A stretch of 64,000 nt of DNA from Natronosalvus halobius (GTDB taxonomy: Archaea > Halobacteriota > Halobacteria > Halobacteriales > Natrialbaceae), in contig NZ_CP099997.1 in the NCBI RefSeq assembly GCF_024138145.1, positions 2,604,001-2,668,000 of the forward strand, in the 5' to 3' direction. Position 1 is the stretch's first letter; the number at the start of each line of letters is the position of its first letter. The notes under the pieces are model-generated. The model was given only the letters and a program-made list of their open reading frames with translations. It had not been told where the DNA came from and did not search any database. Below, piece by piece: positions 26,318 through 35,395 of the stretch. The translations under genes and the position numbers were made by a program.

Positions 26318-26731
26318 ATGTGCGCCACCTTCACGGCTGACGACGTCGGAAAGACGGTCGAAAACGACGAGGGAGCGGCGGTCGGCGTCGTCGTTTCGGT
26401 TGAGGACGAAACCGCGTTCGTCGAACCGGAGCCGGGCGTCGTCGATTCGCTCAGGGCAGCCCTCGGCTGGTCGTCCGACCCCCAGGACGCCGTCCCGCTC
26501 CACGAGAGCGACGTCCAGGCGGTCGACGAGACGATCCGACTCGAGGAGTTTCCCTCGAGCGAGGGGCCGTCCTGGGACGAGCGGGAGGCGGGCAACGGCG
26601 AGAGCGAGGGCGGCGTCGATACGGCGAAAACCGAAGATTCGGGTGCGTCTCGTCCCGCGGACATCGAGGACGCTCCGCCGGAGGGCGACCAGACGGTGAC
26701 GAAGGAGCGCGAACTGAACGAGGAGCACTGA
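26318..26731 (+). CDS. PRC-barrel-like small protein (paralogue 2)
   Basis: 137 residues. Residues 4-60 (FTADDVGKTVENDEGAAVGVV, AFVEPEPGVVDSLRAALGW) are clearly homologous to the protein at 24258; the acidic tail is much shorter. The upstream non-coding DNA of the two genes is also similar in part (atgcaggcac...), which supports duplication of a whole unit. Convergent with the MFS gene; a hairpin/T-run lies between them. Confidence 0.7.
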   Translation: MCATFTADDVGKTVENDEGAAVGVVVSVEDETAFVEPEPGVVDSLRAALGWSSDPQDAVPLHESDVQAVDETIRLEEFPSSEGPSWDEREAGNGESEGGVDTAKTEDSGASRPADIEDAPPEGDQTVTKERELNEEH

Positions 26732-26781
26732 TTCCGTCGCTTCGATCGTCGTCGGCTCGCCAAAACTACACTCTCTATAGT

Positions 26782-26827
26782 AAAAAAGCGAATCAGTGGG
26801 CCGCCTGGAGAGCCCCGTTCGCGGGGC
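26782..26827 (-). terminator. Hairpin plus T6 between convergent genes
   Basis: On the minus strand, just after the MFS stop, a 6-bp hairpin (GCCCCG-CGAA-CGGGGC, 26812-26827) is followed about 25 bases later by TTTTTT (26782-26787). The T-run is the likely stop signal for the MFS transcript. Confidence 0.5.
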
Positions 26828-26835
26828 CAACCCGG

Positions 26836-28020
26836 TCAGTATCCCAGGCCGAGAGTTCGATTCGTGACGAGCGCGAGGAGGACGACGACCAGGAGACCAG
26901 CAAGAATCGTGAAGGCGATGCCCCAGCCGAGGACGTCGGCGAAGAGGCCGGTCGCGACGGAGCCGAGCGAGCCGACAACGCCGTAGACCGTCCGAACGAG
27001 GCCGAAGCCGGCCCCGCGCTCTTCGTCGGTAAGATTGTCCATGATTCGCGGGAGGAGGGCGGCTCCCCAGCCCAGGCCCGTTCCGACGAGCAGGACGGCG
27101 AGGACGATCGAGGGAAAGCCAGGGCCGAAGACGAACAGCAGGAGGCCGCTCGAGCCGAGCACCATGCAGCCGACGGCGGCGAGGTCGCGACCGTAGCGGT
27201 CGGAGACGGCGCCGACGCCAACCTGGGTGATCGCCTGCACGACGAAGTACGCCGAGAAAACGATGCCGGCGAGGGTCTGGGAGTGACCGCGGTGTTCCAT
27301 CAGGAAGGTAGGGAGGAACGACGACAGCGCCTGCCAGACGAACGCCGAGAGGATCGCCAGACAGACGGTAAACGCAATGGGTGGGCGCGAGAGCACCTCG
27401 AGCAGGGGCTCGAGTTCGAACCGTTCGCGCATCGGCTGGTCGGGGCGGCGCGGCTCGGTCGGCTCGACGTAGCGGGAGAACAGGACGTAGATGGGGACGG
27501 CGGCAACGACGCCGAGGGCGATGGCGTAGCGCCAGCCGAGGACGACGGCGACCCACGCGGCCAGGGCCGGGGCGACGAGACCGGCGAGCGGGCCGCCGCC
27601 GTTGTGGACGCCGATGGCGGAGCCGATGTTGTCGTATGTTCGGGTCAGGAGCGTCGTCGCGACGGTGTAGTGGAGGCCCGCGACGGCCCCGAGCGCGAGC
27701 GTCGCGAGCAGGAAGATCGGAAACGCGGGGGAGATGGCGATGAAGAGGCTCGCGACGGCCGTGCCGCCGACGGCGACCAGGATGACGGGTCGCTCGCCGA
27801 AGCGGTCGGCCAGGATGCCGCTGGGAAACTGCACGAGGAAGTAGGTCATCCAGAGGCCGGTGAGCGCGATGCCGACGACGAAGTTCGAGACGCCGAAGGC
27901 GCCGGTGACGTCGGGGACGACCGGGCTGATCACCAGTCGGGCGACCATCGTCGCGAAGAACGCGAGCGTACAGAGTGCGAGGACAGTCTCTCGGTAGCGC
28001 CAGCGATTCAGCAGGTTCAT
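26836..28020 (-). CDS. MFS transporter
   Basis: 394 residues with twelve predicted transmembrane helices in two halves. The MFS loop motif is seen as FPSGILADRFGERP after helix 2 and its repeat GAVSDRYGRDL after helix 8. A charged central loop (about 185-210) links the halves. Drug or metabolite export is typical, but the substrate cannot be read from sequence. A 19-base direct repeat lies right before the start (28029-28066). Confidence 0.88.
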   Translation of the reverse strand: MNLLNRWRYRETVLALCTLAFFATMVARLVISPVVPDVTGAFGVSNFVVGIALTGLWMTYFLVQFPSGILADRFGERPVILVAVGGTAVASLFIAISPAFPIFLLATLALGAVAGLHYTVATTLLTRTYDNIGSAIGVHNGGGPLAGLVAPALAAWVAVVLGWRYAIALGVVAAVPIYVLFSRYVEPTEPRRPDQPMRERFELEPLLEVLSRPPIAFTVCLAILSAFVWQALSSFLPTFLMEHRGHSQTLAGIVFSAYFVVQAITQVGVGAVSDRYGRDLAAVGCMVLGSSGLLLFVFGPGFPSIVLAVLLVGTGLGWGAALLPRIMDNLTDEERGAGFGLVRTVYGVVGSLGSVATGLFADVLGWGIAFTILAGLLVVVLLALVTNRTLGLGY

Positions 28021-28028
28021 CGTCGTCG

Positions 28029-28066
28029 GTTTCGTCGTTCGTCGTCAGTTTCGCCGTTCGTCGTCA
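28029..28066. repeat. Two tandem 19-base units before the MFS gene
   Basis: gtttcgtcgttcgtcgtca and gtttcgccgttcgtcgtca lie head to tail (one mismatch), 9 bases upstream of the MFS ATG on the minus strand. They could be an operator or simple slippage. The 287-base gap 28021-28307 otherwise shows no gene. Confidence 0.55.
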
Positions 28067-28307
28067 GTTTCGCCTCGAGGCAGCGACCGGGTGGCCGCGT
28101 CGCAACTTCCCACGTCGGTTCCGCCGACGCTCGAGGTCGAGGTCGTGTGTCTCTACCGAATCGGGCGACAAAGTACGGTCGGTTGCGGCAGACCGTGATC
28201 CGCTGACTGGTCGTTGGGACCAAGACGGTGAACGAATACCTACCACTGAAATATCGGGGGAGGCTCCGTTCTACCACGTCGTGAATTACCGTCGACGGCG
28301 CCGTCAC

Positions 28308-28577
28308 CTACGGCCTCCACGGGACCCTCGTTCTGCCATCTGAGCGCATGACCTCTCTGTTGCGGTCGGGCCACGCTAGCAACCGATCGCGGAGTAACTC
28401 GCCGTCGGCCGTCTCCGGATCGAATCCGCTGATCCTGGCAGTGAGCGTCAAGAGGAGCCAGCCGCCGTATCCGAGAATGACGGTCACGCCGGTCAGGATG
28501 ACGACGGAGACGACCACCCTCGCGAGGCGCGTCCTGAACGGGACGTCAGCATTGGCCGATTCTTCGTCGGTCGCCAT
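28308..28577 (-). CDS. Small single-pass membrane protein
   Basis: 89 residues: acidic N-terminus (MATDEESANADVPFRTRL), one transmembrane helix (VVVSVVILTGVTVILGYGGW), and a charged C-terminal part. Not recognised. The ATG at 28577 lies about 30 bases from the TATA-like ATTTTTGATGATAC; earlier ATGs at 28601/28604 lie inside that element. Confidence 0.6.
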   Translation of the reverse strand: MATDEESANADVPFRTRLARVVVSVVILTGVTVILGYGGWLLLTLTARISGFDPETADGELLRDRLLAWPDRNREVMRSDGRTRVPWRP

Positions 28578-28704
28578 GCCGGTACCCACTCCTGGTATCA
28601 TCAAAAATCCAACGGGGACTTTCCGATACCGAGTAATGCTCCCACGTGCACACGTTCAAAAATTGACGCTCGACGACGCTGTGGAGGCGGATTCGATACG
28701 ACCG

Positions 28705-28998
28705 CTACTCCTGGACCTGGAACCCGTGCTCGCGAAGGAGCGGCGGGAGTCGACTGCGGTGATCGCCCTGAAGTTCGATTCGCCCCTCTTCGACGGTGCC
28801 ACCGGTCCCGAGCGCCTGTTTGAGTTCGGAGGCGGTCGCCTTCAGTTCCGCTGTCGAGAGGTCGAACCCCTCGAGAATCGTGACGGGTTTGCCGTACCGG
28901 CGCTTCTCGAGGCGAATCGTGAGCACCTGTTCGGCGACGGTGAGGTCGTCGTGAGAGTCGAGTTCGTCGAGCAGGTCGTCGAGGTCGTCGTTTGACAC
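28705..28998 (-). CDS. Translation initiation factor aIF1 (SUI1 family)
   Basis: 97 residues from the GTG at 28998. The SUI1 domain is clear: RRYGKPVTILEGFD, the basic/aromatic region that contacts the small ribosomal subunit, then LKQALGTGGTVEEGRIELQGDH. It monitors start-codon choice in archaea. An upstream ATG at 29067 would add a 23-residue basic stretch not typical for aIF1. It is the first of three genes pointing left (aIF1, GNAT and uvrC share orientation but are separated by 70-100 bases). Confidence 0.92.
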   Translation of the reverse strand: MSNDDLDDLLDELDSHDDLTVAEQVLTIRLEKRRYGKPVTILEGFDLSTAELKATASELKQALGTGGTVEEGRIELQGDHRSRLPPLLREHGFQVQE

Positions 28999-29074
28999 GG
29001 TACGTATGATACGTCTTCGAGTGCCAAAGTGTTGTCTCTCACCCGAATTGACTGTCACTCGAGGCAACGAGACG

Positions 29075-29572
29075 TCACTCGAGTTCGAGCGTGTAGACGA
29101 CCTCCTGACGGGACTCGCCGCCGATGTCGACCGTCGCCTCGCCGGTCTTCTCGAACCCTAGATCCTCGTAGAACGCCCGTCCGCCGGCGTTCGACGCGAG
29201 GTCGATCGCCCGCATGCGACGCATGTTGAAGTCCTCGAGGTTCTCGCGAAGTCGCTCCTGGAGGGCCGTGCCGATACCCTCGCGCTGGTGATCGGGGTGG
29301 ACGTAGAGTCGGAGGACATCGCCCTCGTCCTCCTGGATAACGCCGTGGGCGACCCCCACGATTCCCGCTCCCTCGATCGCTTCAGCGACCAGCATCGTGG
29401 TACCGGGCGTCGAGAGCGCGCGCTCGAGTTCCTCGTCGCTGTACCAGGAATCGACGGTCTCGTCGATCGTGTCGGGTTCGAGTTCCGCGTACGTGTCGTG
29501 CCAGGTCTCGCGGGCGAGTTCGCGGATGGCGTCGCAGTCGTCCGCGGTGGCCGGGCGGATGTCGATGTCCAT
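29075..29572 (-). CDS. GNAT-family N-acetyltransferase
   Basis: 165 residues with the acetyl-CoA site pattern VLRLYVHPDHQREGIGTAL (R/Q-x-x-G-I/G-x-A) and a C-terminal YEDLGFEKTG typical of GNAT. An internal acidic beginning MDIDIRPATADDCDAI is also family-typical. The substrate (protein N-terminus, amine, or antibiotic) cannot be named. Confidence 0.88.
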   Translation of the reverse strand: MDIDIRPATADDCDAIRELARETWHDTYAELEPDTIDETVDSWYSDEELERALSTPGTTMLVAEAIEGAGIVGVAHGVIQEDEGDVLRLYVHPDHQREGIGTALQERLRENLEDFNMRRMRAIDLASNAGGRAFYEDLGFEKTGEATVDIGGESRQEVVYTLELE

Positions 29573-29667
29573 ACTCGATCTACGTCATCTAGTACCAAAG
29601 AGGTGGTCGGGGTTCGTGACGAAAGTCGAGATCGACTCGCCGACCGACCGCTCACAGTGGCTACCGC

Positions 29668-31425
29668 TCACAGCCGCTCCTTGACCGTCTGCGCCGTTCG
29701 CTCGCCCACGCCGGGAACGCTCTGCAGATCCTCGACGCTTGCCGCCCGGACGTTCTCGACGCTGCCGAACCGTCCCAGCAGTCGCTTTCGCGTCTCTGGC
29801 CCGATTCCCGGGACGTCGTCGAGCACCGTCGACACCTCGTCGCGGAGCGTCTGGTGATACTGGACGGCGAACCGGTGGGCCTCGTCGCGCACCCGCTGGA
29901 GCAGGTGGAGGTGTGGGGCGTCCCGCGGCCAGTCGTACTCTCGATCGGGGGTGACGACACGCTCCTCGGCTTTCGCCAGTCCGATGGCCGGCACGTCCCA
30001 GCCTGTCTCCTCGAGGGCCTCGAGTGCCGCCTCCAGCTGCCCCCGACCCCCGTCGATCACCAGCAGGTCCGGGTCGGGCCGGTCGTCTCGGCCGTCGAGG
30101 GCTCGCTCGGCGCGCCAGGTGACGAGTCGGCGCATGTTGGCGTAGTCGTCGTTCTCGTCGGTGAGCTTCTTTCGGCGGTAGCCTGACTTGTCGGCGCTCC
30201 CGTCGTCGAAGGCGACGTTGCTGCCGACCGCCGACGAGCCCTGGGCATGGCTCACGTCGAACCCCTCGAGTCGCCTTGCCCGCTCGAGACCCAGCGCGTC
30301 GGCGAGCATGCCGCACTCGTCCCGTCGGCCGACGTTCTGGCGGGCGTTCTTCAGCGCCAGTTCGACGAGCTTCGCCTCACGGCCGGCACCCGGCACGCGG
30401 ACGGCGACGCCCTCGGCCTCGAGCCAGCCGGCCACCTCTGGGTCGCCGTGGCGCTCGGGGAGCAACAGCGCGTCCGGCAGCTGTCGCTCGGCGTAGTACT
30501 GGACCAGGAAGGCCGCGAGGACGGCGGGGACGGCGCTCTCCGCCCCCTCGTCGGTCGCGGGCGCTTCGAGCGTGTGACGGTCGCGGTCGACGAGTTTCCC
30601 GCGGTCAGAACGCAGGCGGGCGACGGTCGCGTCCTCGCCGCGAATCGCGACCCCGACGACGTCGACGAGGTGCTCCTGGCCCTCGCCCATCGACTGGACG
30701 GCGTCGTCGGCATCTCCGTGGAACGCCTCGACGGTCTCGAGGCGGTCCCGGAGATGGGCAGCGCGCTCGAACTGCTGGCCCCCGGCGGCGGTCTCCATCT
30801 CCCGCCGGAGGGGATCCGTGAGCACGCCCGTTTCGCCCTCGAAGAAGCGAACGGCCGACTGCACGTCCTCGCGGTAGCTCTCGAGGTCGATCTCGCGGGT
30901 ACAGGGGGCGGTGCAGAGCCCCATCTCGTAGTCGAGGCAGGGGCGGTCCCGGCCGGCGTACTTGTGGTCCGAACAGCCGCGAAGACCGTAGGTCTCCCGC
31001 AGCGCTTTGACGACGGTCTCGAGTCGGCCCTTGTTCGTGAACGGGCCGAAGACGGTCGCGGCCTCGGCCGGGTCGCGGGTGATTTCGATCCGTGGGGCCT
31101 CGTGGGCCGTCAGCTGGACCATCGGGTAGGACTTGTCGTCCTTCAGCCGGACGTTGTACCGGGGCTGGTGGCGCTTGATCAGGTTCGCCTCGAGCAACAG
31201 CGCCTGGGTCTCGGTGTCGGTGACGGCGATCTCGAGGTCGTCGGCGCGGTCGACCATCCGTCGGATGCGGGCGCTCCGGGGGTCGGCGTACGAACGCACT
31301 CGTGAGCGGAGGTCGACGGCCTTGCCGACGTACAGCGTCGTTTCGCCGTCACGGTCGCGGAACTGGTAGACGCCGGGCTCTCGAGGGAGATCGCTGGCTC
31401 GCTCGCGAAGCGTCTCGGCGTCCAT
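29668..31425 (-). CDS. uvrC: Excinuclease ABC subunit C
   Basis: Nuclease of nucleotide excision repair; makes both incisions with UvrB bound to damage. 585 residues, in order: GIY-YIG nuclease (GVYQF, LYVGKA, about 15-95), a Cys-rich region with C-x11-C-x7-C-x3-C (near 150-175) matching the reported UvrC iron-sulfur site, a UVR helix, the RNase-H-like nuclease (middle to 500), and two helix-hairpin-helix motifs ([28 protein letters not shown]) at the end. The uvrB gene lies 11 kb away; no uvrA in the window. Confidence 0.96.
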   Translation of the reverse strand: MDAETLRERASDLPREPGVYQFRDRDGETTLYVGKAVDLRSRVRSYADPRSARIRRMVDRADDLEIAVTDTETQALLLEANLIKRHQPRYNVRLKDDKSYPMVQLTAHEAPRIEITRDPAEAATVFGPFTNKGRLETVVKALRETYGLRGCSDHKYAGRDRPCLDYEMGLCTAPCTREIDLESYREDVQSAVRFFEGETGVLTDPLRREMETAAGGQQFERAAHLRDRLETVEAFHGDADDAVQSMGEGQEHLVDVVGVAIRGEDATVARLRSDRGKLVDRDRHTLEAPATDEGAESAVPAVLAAFLVQYYAERQLPDALLLPERHGDPEVAGWLEAEGVAVRVPGAGREAKLVELALKNARQNVGRRDECGMLADALGLERARRLEGFDVSHAQGSSAVGSNVAFDDGSADKSGYRRKKLTDENDDYANMRRLVTWRAERALDGRDDRPDPDLLVIDGGRGQLEAALEALEETGWDVPAIGLAKAEERVVTPDREYDWPRDAPHLHLLQRVRDEAHRFAVQYHQTLRDEVSTVLDDVPGIGPETRKRLLGRFGSVENVRAASVEDLQSVPGVGERTAQTVKERL

Positions 31426-31602
31426 CGCTATCGACGCCTCTAGCGGGGCGAGGGGTTTCAGTGTACCGTCCCCGGATGGCGCCGCCGCGTTCGTCGGATG
31501 GTCCGGAGTCTTCGCTCCGAGTGACTGTCATTCCCGCCTCCGACAACCGTTATTGCGGTCGATGGTGTGGAAATCCCTGCCGGCGCGAGGCGAGTGATTC
31601 CT

Positions 31603-31770
31603 ATGGTCAAAGAGGTACAATGCAAAGACGCGGGGTTCGAGGACTGTGACTTCGTCATCCGGGACGAAAACGAAGACGAGATGGTCGATCTCGTCCAGCA
31701 ACACGCCGAGCGGACACACGACAAGTCCGTCTCTCGAGACGATGTCCAGGGCCTGATGAACGAGGTCTGA
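31603..31770 (+). CDS. DUF1059 small protein
   Basis: 55 residues starting MVKEVQCKDAGFEDCDFVIR, followed by an acidic helix and HDKSVSRDDV. The two conserved cysteines and the DF-x-IR core match DUF1059, an uncharacterised small archaeal/bacterial family. TTTTT at 31785-31789 just after the stop is a likely terminator. Confidence 0.8.
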   Translation: MVKEVQCKDAGFEDCDFVIRDENEDEMVDLVQQHAERTHDKSVSRDDVQGLMNEV

Positions 31771-31927
31771 GCGACTGCGGTCTCATTTTTGTCGCGGTGA
31801 TGCCTTGCCGGGGACGAACGCACCGCCCAGCGACGAACGCTCCAGGCAGCGACGAGCGAATGTCGACGCCGTAATCCTCGCCGACGAACGCGAAACACGC
31901 TTCGTCTCGAGGCCCGTCCTCGAGCAC

Positions 31928-32536
31928 ATGTCCGACACCGAAACCACGACCACTGTCGAAATCGTCCTCTTCCCTGGTTTCGACGAACTCGACGCCATCG
32001 GTCCCTTCGAGGTCTTCCAGAACGGTGCTCGAGCCGGTGCACCCCTCGAGACGAAACTCGTCACCCTCGAGTCCGTGGACCGGGTTCGAGCGAGCCACGG
32101 CCTGCGTGTCGAGCCCGACGGTGTCCTGGACGACCCGGACGTGCTCGTCGTCCCAGGCGGGGGCTGGACGAGCGACGATGGGGGCATCAGTCGCGTGATC
32201 GACGAGGGTCGACTTCCGGAGGCCGTCGCCGACCGTCACGCGAGCGGAACCGTCGTCGCATCGATCTGTACGGGCGCGATGGTGCTCGCCGACGCGGGTC
32301 TCCTGGACGGTCGACCCGCCGTCACGCACCGGGTCGCCCTCGAGGCCCTTGAGGCGTTCGCGGACGTGCGCTCGGCGCGGGTCGTCGACGACGGCGACGT
32401 GTTGACCGCGGGCGGGGTCACCTCGGGCATCGACCTGGCGCTGTGGTTCCTCGAACGGGAGTTCGGTGAGGCGGTCGCGGCGGCGGTCACGGAAGAGATG
32501 GAACACGAGCGTCGGGGCGAGGTGGTCGAGCGCTGA
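31928..32536 (+). CDS. DJ-1/PfpI (ThiJ) family protein
   Basis: 202 residues of the class I glutamine-amidotransferase-like fold. The nucleophile Cys lies in the sharp-turn motif SICTGAMVLA (about residue 115), preceded by LVVPGGG. Family members include proteases, deglycases/chaperones and AraC-linked sensors; no HTH here. An upstream in-frame stretch (31805-31927) is basic and discarded; the ATG at 31928 (MSDTETTTTVEIVLF) fits. The nearest gene downstream converges (MATE). Confidence 0.87.
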   Translation: MSDTETTTTVEIVLFPGFDELDAIGPFEVFQNGARAGAPLETKLVTLESVDRVRASHGLRVEPDGVLDDPDVLVVPGGGWTSDDGGISRVIDEGRLPEAVADRHASGTVVASICTGAMVLADAGLLDGRPAVTHRVALEALEAFADVRSARVVDDGDVLTAGGVTSGIDLALWFLEREFGEAVAAAVTEEMEHERRGEVVER

Positions 32537-32594
32537 GGGGGTGGCCTCGTAATCGAGGGGCCGAACGTCGAGCGAGCCGGGAAATAAGAGACGG

Positions 32595-33992
32595 TCAATC
32601 GGTACTCGAGGCCGCGACGTCGACCGCGCGCTGATTCATCCCGGAGCCAGTCTCGTACCAGTAGTACAGTCCCAGTCCGACAGCGACGACGACGTTCGAG
32701 ATGGTTACGGCCCAGAAGGCGGCAGTCGCGTCCATGCCGAGGACGTAAATCCCGAGGGCGGCAACCGGGAGGCGAACGGCCCAGTACTGACAGAGCGTGG
32801 CGATGAAACTCGTCCGCGTCCGCCGGGCGCCGTTGAACCCGGCCATCAGCAGGTAGTTCGCACCGATGGCCCAGTAGCCGTAGGCGAGGATCTCGAGGTA
32901 CGCGACGGTGTGGGCGACCTCGTCGGGCGTCGCGTCGGGCACGAAGACCGTCGTCAGCGTCTCGGGAACGAGCCACTGGACGGCGCCGACGAGGGTGAGG
33001 GCACCCGCGGCGATGGCGACGCCGACCCAGGTCGTCCTGGTCGCCCGTCCTGGATTCTCGGCGCCGAGGTTCTGCCCGATGACGCTCTGGGCGGCCTGCT
33101 GGAGGCCCTGGGCGGGGATGAACGCGACCGACGCAACCCGGGCGCCGATAGTGTAGGCGGCGACGGCGGCCGATCCGCCGGCGACGGCGACGATGGCGAC
33201 CATCAACACGCGAACGGACTGGCTCGCGACGTACTGGCCGGCGTTCGGCCAGCCGACGTCGACGATCTCGCGGGCGTCCTCGAGGTCGAAGCCGATATCA
33301 CGGAGGCCGATCCGGAAGTCGTCCCGCCCGTAGACGGCGAGGCCGACCGCGAAGAAGAAGCCCGCCGCGTAGCCGATGGCAGTCGCGGCGGCCGCTCCCT
33401 CGACGCCCAGTTCGGGGAACACCCACCAGCCGAAGATGAGGAACGGATCGAGAGCGACGTTGACGACCACGGTGGCGACGTTGATGTAGAGCGCTGCACG
33501 GGCGTCGCCCCAGCCGACGAAACCCGACTCCAGGGCGTCGCTGGCGGTCGCGAGCGGAATGCCGAGCGCAATGACCGCGAGGTAGGCGGCGGCGGCCTCG
33601 ATGACCTGGGGTTCGGCCGCGAACAGCCCCATGACGTCTCGTGCGAGGACGAATGCGACGATGCCGAGGATCGTTCCACCGATCAGGCCGACGAGGGTGC
33701 CGGTGACGGCGACGCGACGGGCCCCCTCGAGGTTCTCGGCGCCGACGCGCTGGGCGACGACGACCTGCGTGCCCACGGAGATGCCGATGGCGACGGTGAA
33801 CAGCAGGGCGATGATCGGGAAGTTCAACCCGACGGCTGCGATGGCGTCACCGCCCAACCGACCGAGCCAGAAGACGTCGATCACCTGGTTGGCGACGTGG
33901 ACGAGGTTCTGGACGAGCAGCGGCGCGGCGAGTACGAGGAGGACTTTCGGGAGGGAGCCGTTCGAAATTTCCTCACGCGAAGCGGATAGCAT
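32595..33992 (-). CDS. MATE-family efflux protein
   Basis: 465 residues with twelve transmembrane helices, beginning NGSLPKVLLVLAAPLLVQNL with the typical MATE helix 1/2 sequence (VANQVIDVFWLGRLGGDAIA). It couples Na+ or H+ influx to export of cationic drugs or metabolites in its family; the substrate is unknown. The ATG at 33992 is chosen. A GTG at 34019 would add nine residues and lies about 20 bases from the TATA-like TTATATTAC (34031-34041), so it is also possible. Confidence 0.9.
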   Translation of the reverse strand: MLSASREEISNGSLPKVLLVLAAPLLVQNLVHVANQVIDVFWLGRLGGDAIAAVGLNFPIIALLFTVAIGISVGTQVVVAQRVGAENLEGARRVAVTGTLVGLIGGTILGIVAFVLARDVMGLFAAEPQVIEAAAAYLAVIALGIPLATASDALESGFVGWGDARAALYINVATVVVNVALDPFLIFGWWVFPELGVEGAAAATAIGYAAGFFFAVGLAVYGRDDFRIGLRDIGFDLEDAREIVDVGWPNAGQYVASQSVRVLMVAIVAVAGGSAAVAAYTIGARVASVAFIPAQGLQQAAQSVIGQNLGAENPGRATRTTWVGVAIAAGALTLVGAVQWLVPETLTTVFVPDATPDEVAHTVAYLEILAYGYWAIGANYLLMAGFNGARRTRTSFIATLCQYWAVRLPVAALGIYVLGMDATAAFWAVTISNVVVAVGLGLYYWYETGSGMNQRAVDVAASSTD

Positions 33993-34129
33993 CGTCAGTG
34001 ACCTGTTACATTGGCACACGGGGCGTAATATAACTGTTCATTCACGTTGGTGCATTGTCTCAACGGAACGGCGGCCGAATTTCGACGAGAACCACCACGA
34101 CTTTTCACCATCGCCGTCCAGGATCAGGT

Positions 34130-35086
34130 ATGAGTCGCTCGCGAAAGCCCGACTGGCTGAAGATGCGGCCGCCGTCGGGCCGGGAGTTCACCGGAATCAA
34201 GGAGACGTTGCGCGAGCACGACCTCAACACCGTCTGTGAGGAGGCGAACTGCCCGAACCTGGGCGAGTGCTGGAGCGGCCGAAACGGAACGGGCGAATCG
34301 GACAGCGGCGGCACGGCGACGTTCATGCTGATGGGCCATCGCTGCTCGCGCGGGTGTAACTTTTGTGACGTCGAGACCGGCGGGATGGAACCGCTCGACC
34401 CGGACGAACCCGAAAACGTCGGGAAGGCCATCGCCGAGATCGGCCTCGACTACGTCGTCCTGACGAGCGTCGACCGCGACGACCTCCCCGACCAGGGGGC
34501 GGGTCACTTCGCGCGAACGATCCGCGAGATCAAAAAGCGACATCCGGGCGTTCTCGTCGAGGTCCTCATTCCCGACTTCCAGGGCGAGGAACGCCTCGTC
34601 CGAAAGATCATCGACGCCCAGCCAGACGTCATCGCCCACAACGTCGAGACAGTCGAGCGCCTGCAGTTTCCCGTCCGGGACCGTCGGGCCGGCTACGAAC
34701 AGAGCCTGGGCGTGCTCGAGCAGGTCGAACGCGAGTCGGACATTTACACCAAGACCTCGATAATGCTCGGCCACGGCGAGTACGACCACGAGGTCTACCA
34801 GACGCTGGCCGACCTCCGCGAACGCGGGGTCAACATCGTCACGCTGGGTCAGTACCTCCAGCCGTCGCTGAGCCACCTCGAGGTCAAGCGCTACGACCAC
34901 CCGGACAAGTACGAGACCTGGCGACGGGTCGCCGAGGAGGAACTCGGCTTCCTGTACTGTGCCAGCGGGCCGATGGTTCGCTCGTCGTACAAGGCCGGCG
35001 AACTGTTCGTCGACGCCGTGCTTCGGGAAGGCAAGAGCGTCGAGGATGCTCGAGCGAGCGCCCGTCGGAGCCCCGCATCGAACTGA
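34130..35086 (+). CDS. lipA: Lipoyl synthase
   Basis: Radical SAM enzyme that inserts two sulfurs into octanoyl-lysine to make lipoyl groups. 318 residues. The auxiliary cluster Cys are C-x4-C-x5-C (CEEANCPNLGEC), the radical SAM cluster is C-x3-C-x2-C (CSRGCNFC), and the C-terminal Arg-Ser-Ser-Tyr (VRSSYKAGE) supplies the family's conserved Ser ligand. The ATG at 34130 (MSRSRKPDWLKMR) fits family length. It lies directly upstream of a 2-oxoacid dehydrogenase operon whose E2 needs lipoate, a strong functional link. Confidence 0.95.
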   Translation: MSRSRKPDWLKMRPPSGREFTGIKETLREHDLNTVCEEANCPNLGECWSGRNGTGESDSGGTATFMLMGHRCSRGCNFCDVETGGMEPLDPDEPENVGKAIAEIGLDYVVLTSVDRDDLPDQGAGHFARTIREIKKRHPGVLVEVLIPDFQGEERLVRKIIDAQPDVIAHNVETVERLQFPVRDRRAGYEQSLGVLEQVERESDIYTKTSIMLGHGEYDHEVYQTLADLRERGVNIVTLGQYLQPSLSHLEVKRYDHPDKYETWRRVAEEELGFLYCASGPMVRSSYKAGELFVDAVLREGKSVEDARASARRSPASN

Positions 35087-35395
35087 GCGATCTCTCCCCG
35101 CGATTCCATCACCTTTCAGACGCGATTCGATATCGTACCGGGCCGCCGCACGGGCGGTTCGCTCCTGGAACCCACACGACCGACGAACATCCGTCCAGTA
35201 ACGTGGACATAATCCGTGATACTCCAAACTATTCTCGCGATTCCTCGCGTTTATTTGGACGTTCGGTCGGCCTCATCCGAAAACAACGGCGAACTTTGGT
35301 AATCAATGGCAAGAATCGTGCTGATAGTAAATTATTTACGAAACTCCTTTAACGTGAGCGATAGACCATTAGGGTATGCGAAGGTGGGTATACCC
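35087..35395. promoter_or_regulatory. Promoter region of the 2-oxoacid dehydrogenase operon
   Basis: 309 non-coding bases. It contains a TATA-like AAATTATTTAC (35330-35340), about 55 bases before the GTG start, and a perfect 10-base palindrome GGGTATACCC (35386-35395) touching the start codon. A short hairpin (CCGCC-GCACG-GGCGG near 35152) after lipA may belong to lipA termination. The palindrome could be an operator or affect translation start; both are guesses. Confidence 0.5.
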
